A stretch of 23,554 nucleotides of DNA from Lingula anatina (lineage: Eukaryota; Brachiopoda; Lingulata; Lingulida; Lingulidae). Both the position numbers and the translations under genes were made by a program. Where the stretch lies: contig NW_019775602.1 in NCBI RefSeq assembly GCF_001039355.2, forward strand, positions 517,677-541,230. Reading direction: 5' to 3'. The notes below the pieces were generated by a model. The model was given only the letters and a program-made list of their open reading frames with translations. It had not been told where the DNA came from and did no database searches. Below are positions 1 to 9,165 of this stretch, piece after piece. The stretch's first letter is position 1; each line of letters begins with the position of its first letter.

Positions 1-85
1 TCTCTCTCTCCCCCCTCCTCTCTCTCTCTCTCTCTCTCTGAACGAATGATAACGTGATCCCCAACCACATTTTTGGCCTATTGTG

Positions 86-119
<34 letters not shown>

Positions 120-128
120 CACACACAC
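1..128. repeat. TC and CA microsatellites
   Basis: A pyrimidine (TC)n run occupies about 1-40. A (CA)n run, interrupted once by an extra A, occupies about 84-128. Both are simple-sequence repeats in non-coding DNA, and no gene is visible around them. Confidence 0.95.
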
Positions 129-1347
129 TAAAGATCAACATGATACCGGTATATTTAACAGGTCTCAAAGAGAATTAATTGTATGACAAACCCTGTCAGC
201 AAGCTGCCTCTACAGTAGTCATCCTTCCGGCTGAACACAGGCAAAGATAATAACTGAATAAACAACGACATCAATTATGACATACCTCTAACGCGGTCCA
301 TAATGCTCTCAGATGATCTTTTTCCATTATCTGCTACTATTTTGTACTGCAGGTTCTCCGAATAAAGAGGTCAAATATAGTAACGTGGCAAATTGAAAGT
401 TATTTATTATTTAAAGACCAGAATGAAGTAGCTGAGTTATACCTGATACGGGTGTTTGCATGCCTGACAGAGGCTACGCAGCAATATGACTGATAAATAT
501 TGCAAATATTTTCTAATATACAGAAAAGGGGCACAAACCTTTTTACTTGTAGTGCAGCCTCAGTCATCATGAAGAAAATTCATGTACGATGTACGTGTTC
601 CATGTTCTTGGATTGGGCAGAAAACCAATGTGAGGGGTAATACAGAAAATATGTTATTCTACAGATAACATGATTTCAAAAAAGAAAAAAATCTGGTTCG
701 TTCAACTGATGTCCCACATCTGCAATACAAAATTAAACTTACCTCCGTATAATCTACACGTTGTTCTACTTGATTGAATTTATTTACATGTAGGCCTACA
801 CTTGACATACACGTTTTTGAAAATACACATCTATAAATAAATAGAATTAAAAATACTATAAAATAACTGAACCTAAATACTTAATTTCATATATGAATTT
901 TAACTTGTGGCTCCTACAGGCACGTTTTCTTCTTCAACCATCCTGCTTTTTTATTAGCTTTTTCACCTTCAAATACTGAAGAGCGAGTTGTTAACAACCC
1001 GCTTGTTTTTCCAAAGCCTTAATTAACTTCAGTTGCATCAGATGAACTTGTAAACGCCCTCCTGTTTACCTGTTCGTCTCACCCGGAATCTCTGTCACAT
1101 TGTAGATAACCCCATTAATGATGATAGTGATTTCTGTTGGGCTGAGGGCTGTTCCCTTTCACTGATTTTGGTGTTGTCCTGAATCTTTTCTAGTTTCATA
1201 AATAAACAATGTCAATTTCAGTTGCACGTTACAAAAGTAGACAAAATCCCCTGAGAAATGCTAATGGTACATGTAGGGCCTATCACTTAACTGGTGGTAC
1301 GTAATTCAACACTATAATTAAGCCTTCTCGACATACAAAAGTTACAA
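129..1347. other. AT-rich spacer with no recognised gene
   Basis: This stretch is AT-rich with frequent stops in all frames. I see no exon with convincing splice sites and no recognisable protein motif. GTAGGCCTACA-like palindromic words occur near 790-800, as is common in marine invertebrate repeats, but I cannot name a family. Confidence 0.6.
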
Positions 1348-1692
1348 TCATTCACAAGTGGATTGCATGTGATGATCGAAATGATTCAGCAAAAGTGTTG
1401 TATTTAAATTCATTTCATCAAACACACACAATTCAGAGCCGGGCACCTGGCGTGCAGTGTTTGGAGAGCGCTCCCAATGCAGTGCACAAGATGGATCAAT
1501 GGATGAGGACCATAGCTTCATAGGTTTCTCGCCTAGAAAGTGGTTGTCGTCTTGATATTTATGTGCAGTAAACTGAGATGAGGTGCCTCGCCTCGAGTTT
1601 GTGCCTAGGGATGGGTTTATTTCGGCCAGAGATTCACCAACAAACTGCAGAATACTGGCTGGGCCAGTACCTAGTGGAATAGGTGACGTCAT
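1348..1692 (-). other. Unassigned open frame, 114 codons
   Basis: The frame is open for 114 codons and is clearly less AT-rich than its flanks, which could mean an old exon or a transposon fragment. I recognise no domain, signal peptide or membrane segment. The translation contains the stretch GSELCVFDEMNLNTT but matches no family I can name. No splice sites or promoter were established. It may be a chance ORF. Confidence 0.2.
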
Positions 1693-2390
1693 CCAGTTTC
1701 GCAGAAGCTACCCGAGATACGAACTCTGTGATTAAATTCTGAATGGCGCAACATTACCTTTGGATGGACACTGCTATTCATGTTTAATCATATTTCTTTA
1801 ATCATGATATATGTTTTCCCAATAAATTGCCGATATTGTACCAAATTTATAAATGATAACCAGATGGATTTGTGATTGCAAAAAAGATCCAGATATTATT
1901 TGAAAGTGGAGCATGCATTTATTATAAAACATTAAAGAACCGGCAAACGATAAAATGTGCCTTATTTTGAACCTTTTGAAATCGCAGATGCAATATTCTG
2001 TTGTAAAATACCATTATGAGTAGAAAAGATTAATTATGTATCTAATGTAGGTACACAGCAATGCGCCTGGAATAAAATTTTAAAAAAAAAATTATATATA
2101 CACTCTTGGTCAAAAAGGTTGTTCAACCTCCAATCGCATGTGCTTTTGTTTACAAATGATCACCTCACATTGCTAAAGCATTTCGAACAGTGTTTTTTTT
2201 TATATTCCAGATGCAGTCGAAGTCTTAAACCCCCCTCATAGCTCAGAAATCTCATGTTCCACAGTGATTTCCACAGAGATAAAAAATCCATAAAATCAAA
2301 CATACACCAACAAATGTCACCAAATGTACACACAATTAGCAACAGGATGTGCTCGTTAAGGGAAACGTGTCTAATAGCGTTTGTGTCTAC
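1693..2390. other. Spacer, probably partly the 3' flank of the Tc1-like relic
   Basis: This is AT-rich non-coding sequence. The part from about 2160 to 2390 is continuous with the downstream side of the transposase relic (which reads on the minus strand) and may be its 3' untranslated tail. Its open frame of 80 codons has no recognisable domain. I did not find a convincing terminal inverted repeat. Confidence 0.4.
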
Positions 2391-2690
2391 AGCGTACTGC
2401 AATTATATCCTGTAGGCGGCGCGACATTCCTTCACAAGGGCAAGAATAGTTTGTGGAAAATTGTCCCATTTGTGCAGAAGTCCGGAAAGGTCAGGCAGCA
2501 TTGGTAGAGAATGTAAGGGGTTGAATAGCCTCTGCATTGCAAACTGTAATATATGACGCAGGTGTTCAACAAGGTCAGTTTCAAGGCTCAAAGGTATTTC
2601 CATCCTCAGAACATTGCGTTTCTGCAACATATCACTCACCAGACGAGACTTGTGAGCGTGTTGTCACGATGGTGCCTCTAGCTATCTTTG
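2390..2690 (-). pseudogene. Tc1/mariner-type transposase relic (C-terminal part)
   Basis: Read on the minus strand, this matches the end of Tc1-like DDE transposases. The order is a Asp-Asn pair (second catalytic Asp) near 2660, then after a frameshift AHKSRLVSDMLQ, VLRMEIP (family: rmpWPa), a decayed SPDLNPIEHLW motif seen as LETDLVEHLRH, then LHKWDNFPQTILALV (family: EWn.iPq..i..Li) and a final ECRAAYRI (family: RCrAvI). The Glu of the EHL motif survives. The N-terminal DNA-binding half and first catalytic Asp are missing. Family identity rests on motif order read by eye. The element is dead. Confidence 0.7.
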
Positions 2691-2699
2691 AAGTCACCT

Positions 2700-3413
2700 G
2701 TTTCGAATGGAGTGCGATACCAGTTTCAGGAATTTCCTCCGACAGGTATTAAAATGGCGGGCCCTTAGTGGGACCTGGGACTATGTATGTTATTCCATGT
2801 AATATGACATAATATAAAATGTGAAGACAAGACTTCAATTTATTACATACTGTACATGTATATATAAGATGGGCATTTGTTATTATCAATAATTATCTAT
2901 ATTGGTGCTCAGTTGAAAGACATGAATTTGGGAACAGGGTAAACAAACACGGGTCCACTAACGTTCAGGTGATAAACTGTTGCAATTTACGTGCATATAC
3001 CATCAGCATATACCATCAGCTTAACGTGGCGTCTTTTTATGGCACCGCCGTTATAACTTACGTAATGATATGGCTTCGACATATTACTAAATAAATTATA
3101 ACGGCGTGTGATATTTTCACATGCCGTGTGATTTTCAACCCTGAGATTTATCAACAGACGTGAGGGCAATTCAGTTATTATTCTGCCTTACATAAAAGCA
3201 TAACTTTTCTGCATTAAACAATATAGCATTTAACAAATATGACATAAATTACTGTCTTTTTTTAAATTGCAAGTTTTAATTAAATAAGTTAGTTATTAAT
3301 ATTTAAAATCTTACCTAAGTTGATTTCAAGTACCAGTGGTCAAAACGAAACATTTTAATGAATTAGTCTTTCGATTTTTATGTTCCTTTTAAAATACGAA
3401 TTTTAATTAATAC
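2700..3413. other. AT-rich spacer
   Basis: No exon or domain is recognisable. A short tandem duplication occurs near 2996-3021 (CATATACCATCAG twice in a row). The rest is low-complexity AT-rich DNA. Confidence 0.6.
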
Positions 3414-3857
3414 TTAAAAGAACAATCTCAACATTGCAGTAAATTGGTGCACAGTCTCCTCCAAGAGACATTCTGCGACATGAATTCTAGCTCTAATTTT
3501 ACCATAGATGGAGTTCAAGAAAAATTTTGAATCGTCAGCAAAACCAGTTGATTCCAGTGATGATTGACAAAGTTCGGAAGCCTTTGGGATCACTGACCGT
3601 GACAGTTTCAACTGATATCTCACTCCACTTGGAGAAGGGACTTGGGGGGGAGGGGTTACTGTAAAGGCTTCATGATGTTTACTCACGGTTCTCGTATAGT
3701 GAGGGATTTGTTGCAGAAAAGCAATGTTCTGAGGATGAGGCAATTGCTCACTTTGTTCCAGTATTGTGTTTGTAATAGGTGGTGGACACAAATTGTGGTC
3801 ACAAACGTACATTATTTTTAGCGTTATTCTATACAACTCATTATTATCGAATGACAT
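3414..3857 (-). other. Unassigned open frame, 147 codons
   Basis: This is an intron-less open frame of 147 codons starting with ATG, with a Pro-rich middle (VTPPPQVPSPSG) and a C-terminal part rich in charged and hydrophobic residues (RIHVAECLLEETVHQF). There is no signal peptide, membrane helix or family motif I can name. It lies between two transposon relics, so it could be part of a mobile element or a terminal exon of an unrecognised gene. The flanks are much more AT-rich, which slightly favours a coding origin. Confidence 0.25.
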
Positions 3858-4154
3858 GTTAGACTTTTCTATGTTTAGAAAGGATGTCTGTTAGAATCAG
3901 ATATACTTCAACAATTTTTTTTTCAGTGATGGACATTGATACTGCCCCCCCTCGACCCAGCCACACAAACATCTCTGCAAAATAGACACGCTTACTTAGA
4001 TTTAGCGTCAATTAAGTCAAATCTATTGAGGAAGTCAGAGGCTTCAAAATTGACACATGTCGTGCTGTTATTTCCTTCTCATCTGGTCACGAAATTAAAA
4101 AAAGACAGTTTTGACTTACAAGTCCTTGTGATATTTACACATTTTCCATTCAAT
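3858..4154. other. Spacer between unassigned ORF and transposon relics
   Basis: A plus-strand frame is open across 3936-4253, but it has no recognisable domain and runs into transposon-derived sequence, so I do not call a gene. Confidence 0.5.
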
Positions 4155-4231
4155 CGCCTGATTAGCATGTGTGTCTACCGCGTACTGCAATTATTTCCTG
4201 TAGGCCGCGACTCGCGGCATGCCCCTTCAAG
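4155..4231 (-). repeat. Second, short copy of the Tc1-like 3' end
   Basis: The stretch around 4171-4231 is closely related to about 2381-2450. Both contain CGCGTACTGCAATTAT or a one- or two-base variant, followed by CCTGTAGGC and a CAAGGGC end. On the minus strand it corresponds to the last codons of the transposase (the ECRA region) and the start of its 3' flank. Only a fragment is present, and it ends where the LINE relic begins. Confidence 0.75.
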
Positions 4232-5212
4232 GGCTATAAGTCTGTCCAGTTGAAAGCTTGACTGTCATTGCTTGCTTTTTCCTCTCGATCTTTTACCGTT
4301 CGTATACTTTCACAGTATTTTTGATTGGTCCATTCTTTTATGTTGTCCATCCACGTCCTTGGTCTTACTTTCTCACGTTTCTCCTTTAACATTCCTTCCC
4401 ACAGCAACCGCTGCAAATTATCTTTTCTTTCTCTTTTTCATTGACCCATGTTACTTACTCTTGTAAGTCTGAATTAGTTTCTTTAAAAAAACTGTATTAT
4501 CTGCTTAAATCAGATTATTTATATTGATTCCTCCTATAATCACACTTTTCATATCTTTGGCTTCTCTGAATTTCTTCAGTATACAAGTGAATTAATTTGG
4601 TCATAGAACACAACCCTGCACCTTTCTTTACATTGAATTCAGTTGCTACTCCATACACAGGTCTTATTGTTGCGGTCTGTTCACAAAAAGATGATTATGG
4701 TTTGAAGGTCTTTATTATCTACCCCCTGTATGCACATGTCAGATAACCATTCTATTATCTTTGAATGCTTAACTCGATCAAACGCTTTATTATACTCAAT
4801 AAAGTAAATTTAAATATCTTTTTCAGATACCCTTTTACAGATGGTTCTTAGATTGAATAAACCTCCTCTTGTTCATGGTCGAAAACCATTCTGTGATTGG
4901 CTTACTTCTTGGTCAATTTTGTCTGCTATTCTCTGCTGTTTTACTTTCAATAATAACTTTTGTAATATGACTCATTAGACTTATTGTTCTAAATTCAGTA
5001 CAATACTGTACTTTAAGTGTCTCCGGAAGAATTACAAATATTGAGTGCTCAAGTTTGGCTGGGATTACACCACCATTGTAGATGGTGTTGCACAAATTGG
5101 ATATTATATCAATATAATCCTCATCAAGGCTTTACATGCTTCCTTTGGCAGTTCATCTGGTCCAGCTGCCTTCCCATCCTTTATTTTATCACTTTCTTTA
5201 CCGCCGTACAGG
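4232..5212 (-). pseudogene. Non-LTR retrotransposon (LINE) reverse transcriptase relic
   Basis: Motifs typical of LINE reverse transcriptases appear in order on the minus strand, across several frames. They are KDGKAAGPDELPKEA near 5130-5181; GGVIPAKLEHSIFVILP and EFRTISLMSHITKVI within 4913-5095; QNGFRP; FIEYNKAFDRVKH near 4770-4815; and a decayed active site reading NLI-stop-ADNTVFL at about 4493-4516 where the family has NLRYADDTVLL. It jumps to the C-terminal tail at 4234-4416 (KVRPRTWMDNIKEWT, IRTVKDRE). Stops, frameshifts, D-to-E in motif A and loss of YADD make it inactive. The segment between the active site and the tail is deleted. The clade is not assigned. Confidence 0.85.
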
Positions 5213-5921
5213 TACTGTTAAATTGTCTTTTTCCACGATAACTATATGATAAGATATAGTTTTAATTATATTTGCCATAAATAGACGTAAATACATAATA
5301 TGGCACAAATTAGTTTGAATTACTGAAAACAAACCATTCCTCTTTATTTATCAATTCCTTAACACCTGGATTCGTTTTGATTAAGAATCGTAACTTAAAT
5401 TGTAGATGATCACCATTAAACAAGCTGAAAAACCACAACTGCAGAAGTGCTATGGAAACCATTCTATATAAAACATTATATAAATCATCTTAAACAGTGA
5501 TACATTTTGTTCTAGCTTCAAAAAGAACGGTTAAATGCCTCCATCGACTTTGAAGATGGCCCCCGTTTGTACTCCACAGGCTTTTACATCCTTACAAGAT
5601 ATACACTCAAATACTGCCTTACAAAGGGGACATCAAACCAATGCATGTAACCCGTCCAAGCGGCTGATACCATAATAAAAAGAAATATAGTCTTGAAAAG
5701 TACAGAAGTCTTTTCTGGAACAAGGTAGCATAATGATAATCTGTTAATTGCATTTTTTTTGCATTTTTTAATCAAAACTGAGTAATGGCCCTTTTAAATA
5801 TACCGCAGAATACACATGCAATGTTATGTAGCAGTTTAAGGTCTATTTTCAGAATCCTTTGGTTACCTAGATTACTTTCTACAAATATCACGTCGGTCTT
5901 TGATTTTGGAAAAAACATTTA
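5213..5921. other. Spacer and probable 3' UTR of the GT15 gene
   Basis: No coding exon is recognised. The side nearest 5922 should be the 3' untranslated region of the minus-strand glycosyltransferase gene. A 63-codon minus-strand frame at 5584-5775 has no domain and is probably chance. Confidence 0.5.
5767..5772 (-). promoter_or_regulatory. Candidate poly(A) signal (ATTAAA) of the GT15 gene
   Basis: On the minus strand the hexamer ATTAAA lies about 150 bases after the stop codon. It is a common variant signal. AT-rich DNA gives many chance matches, so this is only a candidate. Confidence 0.25.
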
Positions 5922-7293
5922 TCAGTTTATTAACTCTTGTGACAGGTTAGTTCTCTGATTACGTATGAACCCTTTACTGGTAGTGTTCACAAACTTATGG
6001 ACATAAGGAACCTCAGTAAATTGATACACACTTTCAAGAGGTGCAAAAATAGATACCGCTAGTGTCTTCACTACTGCATCTCCCCATCTATGGTAATAAA
6101 AACCACCTGCCCGGTCCAAGGCATTGAGCAAGTCAGAGACGTTTTTGCTTCTCCAGAATCGCAAACTAGATATTTCAAAATTGTTAAGGAAATATTTATT
6201 CCTGCGTAGTTTTCTGAAGAATGTTGGTTGAATCTGCTTGTTGGTGAGATAGGCATTGACGCGCGGATAAAGACCAACAACGTAATCAGGATGCTCATGA
6301 TTCATGTGTACATATCCATAAGTAAGGTTCTCTTTCGCCATGAACTTGAAAAGATCGAATGGAACCTGGCCAATCAAACGTGAGTCATCATCCAACCTCC
6401 AGTAATAGTCGACCAGGCGCATTATGGGCGTCACCTGCAGGCTTATAGATTGAAACCTACACATATGTCTGTAGCCAATACGCTTATCGTTTGCTTTACC
6501 CACGTCGCTCCTCATTTTTGTCTCGTTTATCCATTTAGGAACCGAGAATTTTACGAACTGAAAAAACACGTCTGATCTTGTCCATGAGCGAATAGACGTC
6601 ATGTTGGTATCGCTGAGGCCTGTCTCGTGGAACAACACCACTGGATAGTGGTACATATTGTTGAAATATCTATCTATTCGGCCAAGTCCATCCTTGAGGG
6701 TGATTGAAAATCGATTAGATTTGACTAAGATGTAGATGACTGCTTTAGGTTTGTTGACGGGCCACGCCTTCAACATGCTTTTGAATTTTTCTAATTCATA
6801 GGAAGATCTCTTTTCTTCGCCTAGATAACTTCCATTAGTTTTACTGACTCTGGCAGATTTGGGGTTGTTTTGGACTGTTAACTTGACTCCCTGAAGCAGG
6901 CGCTCTACTTTATATAGAATCTCCTGGGGTAAAAACACCATGTTGTCCTGCCGCCTTTGTGCCTTTCTTAGTTCTAGGACTTCTCTTAATATGCCGAATT
7001 GGAACAGGAGCACAAAGGCGATTCCCAAGGCGATACGATATCTACCCAGCCTTCTTGTAGAATGTATCTGAAAATATCATAATATTGCCAATTACATTTT
7101 CAAAGCTCTATCTCTCAATCTGAGAAGAATTCCTCTTCCCCCCTTGAAAACTATTCATTTCCTGTTTAAGATAGTTACGTGTAACTAGATAGACACTTTT
7201 CTTTAGCCAAATGCCACGTCACGTCATCATATTCTGAATTGAAGAACAAAGATACTATTACACACTTACGATGCAAACAGCTGAACGTTTCAT
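5922..7293 (-). CDS. GT15 (Kre2/Mnt1/Ktr) family alpha-mannosyltransferase-like protein, two coding exons
   Basis: Exon 1 codes 7293-7270 (ATG, eight codons, then GTAAGT). A 202-bp intron spans 7269-7068 and ends TTTTCAG, phase 0. Exon 2 is 7067-5922, giving 389 residues. Residues 1-18 are basic and cytosolic (RRLGRYR), followed by a hydrophobic segment at about 19-35 (ALGIAFVLLFQFGIL). This is the type II anchor of a Golgi enzyme. A stem follows to about 110, then the catalytic domain. GT15 landmarks (full-length numbering) are YRHMCRF at 207-213, YYWRLDDD at 229-236 (fungal YYWRVEPD), NFEISSLRFWRS at 304-315, GGFYYHRWGDA at 329-339 and PYVH at 362-365 (fungal GY.H). In fungi these enzymes transfer mannose from GDP-mannose to mannose on O- or N-glycans, using Mn2+. 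Several NxS/T sequons fit a lumenal domain. The substrate in an animal is unknown. Length is normal and no disruption is seen. Confidence 0.9.
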
Positions 7294-7923
7294 CTCGCCT
7301 ACAAAACTAAGTCGGCAACATGTGCACCCTTGTTCTCCAAATTCAGGTTCCAACTAAGCCAGTAGGATAGGCGTATCTAAAGCTGCGTATAAATTCGTTC
7401 CTTCTCATACACTGGAACAAAGCCTTATTCACATTGACCTTACTTCATATGTAATTCATTGCATCATAACATCTGGTTGGGGCATACTTTATTCATGACT
7501 ACCCCACATAAATATTAAATCTTTCAAACAAAACTTTGGAAAAACCCGTTAGCAAGGCAGGAGATAGGCCCTGTGGCAGCCTAGAGAAAGGAACAGTACC
7601 GGCAGATAAGCAACTACTGTATATGAAACATACATACCTAGGGTAGGTATATCAGAAAAATTTTCAAACTGATCATAAAATTATAATACTTATATCATCT
7701 GAAAGGTAATACAAAAACCGGATGAAATCACTTGGAATTTTTTTAATATTCCTACAAGCAACAAAGATATTGAAATTTTTTAACTGCAAAAATTCACCAA
7801 AAGTGTCCACACTCTTCAGCTTAAAACCTGTCACTACTGAGCAGCGGTGATCACTCAGCTGTAGCTGCAGCTCAAATTGCTTGTGACCAATTAGGGCAAT
7901 TAGGGCTGTATGTTAATCTAATG

Positions 7924-7986
7924 GGTGGGGAAGAAAACCCAGGCTTTTAAAGCCTAGCTTTTCCATGGCGCTTTACTTTCCCCACC
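7924..7986. repeat. Imperfect inverted repeat with central palindrome
   Basis: The arm GGTGGGGAA at 7924-7932 pairs with TTCCCCACC at 7978-7986. Between them lies a perfect 15-base palindrome, AGGCTTTTAAAGCCT, at 7941-7955. Confidence 0.7.
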
Positions 7987-8245
7987 TTTAATGATTATGC
8001 GTTTTCACACCATCTAAACCTCAGCTAGAATAAGACGACTCCCGTTTACGCCATAACATTTTTGCATAATCATCAAAACTAGTAAATTATTCTTTAGTCG
8101 CTTCTGCAGATTATAAATGATGGCGCAGGAATCAATCGACGGTGAGCCGAGTGCTCACTGCCCCTGGATCGTTACGACTGTAGCGCCCCTAGCGGATTGT
8201 GATATACCTACCTAGGGATGTTATATGACCGTGGCGATATGATGA

Positions 8246-8281
8246 TCACTGAAGCCTGTCCCTTTAGCCAAGCTTCAGTGA
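8246..8281. repeat. Hairpin-forming inverted repeat
   Basis: TCACTGAAGC at 8246-8255 is the exact reverse complement of GCTTCAGTGA at 8272-8281, with a 16-base loop. Confidence 0.85.
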
Positions 8282-8361
8282 AGATCGAGGGCAACCTCGA
8301 GCCGCTACCCAAAAATATCTCGCTTCACTCGACATTTCTGCGTAGCGTCTCTCGGAAAACT

Positions 8362-8416
8362 CTGATTTAACCTCGATGTAGTCTAGAATTTCACGACTAC
8401 ATATTGGTTAAATCAG
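8362..8416. repeat. Long nested inverted repeat
   Basis: The outer arms CTGATTTAACC (8362-8372) and GGTTAAATCAG (8406-8416) pair perfectly over 11 bases. The inner arms ATGTAGTC (8376-8383) and GACTACAT (8395-8402) pair over 8. Together they make a 55-base hairpin with small internal loops. Confidence 0.9.
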
Positions 8417-8740
8417 TCGAGGTCTCTTAAATGCTGAAATCCAAAGACAGAGTGATCATGTGACCATCTTGGCATCAAGAGAATAGTGACGTTGCTTGCG
8501 TTATACACCTACCATTAGACAAATTTAAAATCTCTCACACTCTTAAAAAATTAGCATAAATTTTCAACGTTTAACAATTATTATTTATAATTTTATTACA
8601 CTAAGTCATATCATATGGGTATGGTTTGAAAACAGAAATTCGTTTACATTTAAGCCACACGTGCATACATGTACAAATTATTTGTAAATCTATAACTTTT
8701 TAACGAGGGTTGTGCTATTTACCTTTTGTTTTTAAGCTGT

Positions 8741-9165
8741 TCATTCTTCTTCTTTATCAGATATATCGGTAAAAATCAAATATATTCCCCTTTGAACTTG
8801 TAATTACATGTAGCACATAAATGCTCTGAAAACCAGCACATGTATGTTCCGAACCGCCTCGTAGTAAGAAATGTCACCAAAACGTAGAATTGTTACTCCT
8901 GTGGACTTGAAATAAACATCTGTTTGATTTTGACTATATTCCGTAACCGCCTCGTCGTCAGAAATAACAATAAAAACTAGAATTATTATTCCCGTGAACT
9001 TGTAACAAACATCCGTCTGATTTTGACCATATTCTGAAACTGCCTCGTTGTCAGAAATATCACCAAAAAGTAAATCTCTTTCTCCTTTGCACTTGTGAAA
9101 AATTATATTCCGGTCCGACGCTCCTTGTTTATCAGAAATGTCACTAAAAGGTAGAAGTTTTGCCT
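8741..9165. repeat. Diverged tandem repeat, unit about 93 bp
   Basis: About five degenerate units can be aligned on the words AACCGCCTCGT, TCAGAAATNTCACCAAAA, CTTG and TGATTTTGACNATATTC. The TCAGAAAT-type anchors fall at 8758, 8865, 8958, 9051 and 9132, giving spacings of 107, 93, 93 and 81. The units have diverged, so the array is old. No ORF crosses it. Confidence 0.85.

Larger units (their letters stand above)
7294..8740. other. Intergenic region with hairpins, no gene recognised
   Basis: This is the 5' side of the glycosyltransferase gene on the minus strand. I searched it by eye for the missing first half of CTLD1 of the downstream lectin gene and found no Cys/Trp pattern or WIGL motif. 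It holds several inverted repeats, listed separately, in a stretch at about 7850-8450 that looks less AT-rich than its surroundings and is likely mobile-element derived. Confidence 0.6.

Noticed and set aside
2160-2402. 80-codon minus-strand ORF just downstream of the Tc1-like relic
   Set aside because: It shows no family motif and is best explained as the element's 3' flank.
6071-6298. 75-codon ORF overlapping the GT15 gene in another frame
   Set aside because: It lies wholly inside the well-supported glycosyltransferase frame and has no motif.
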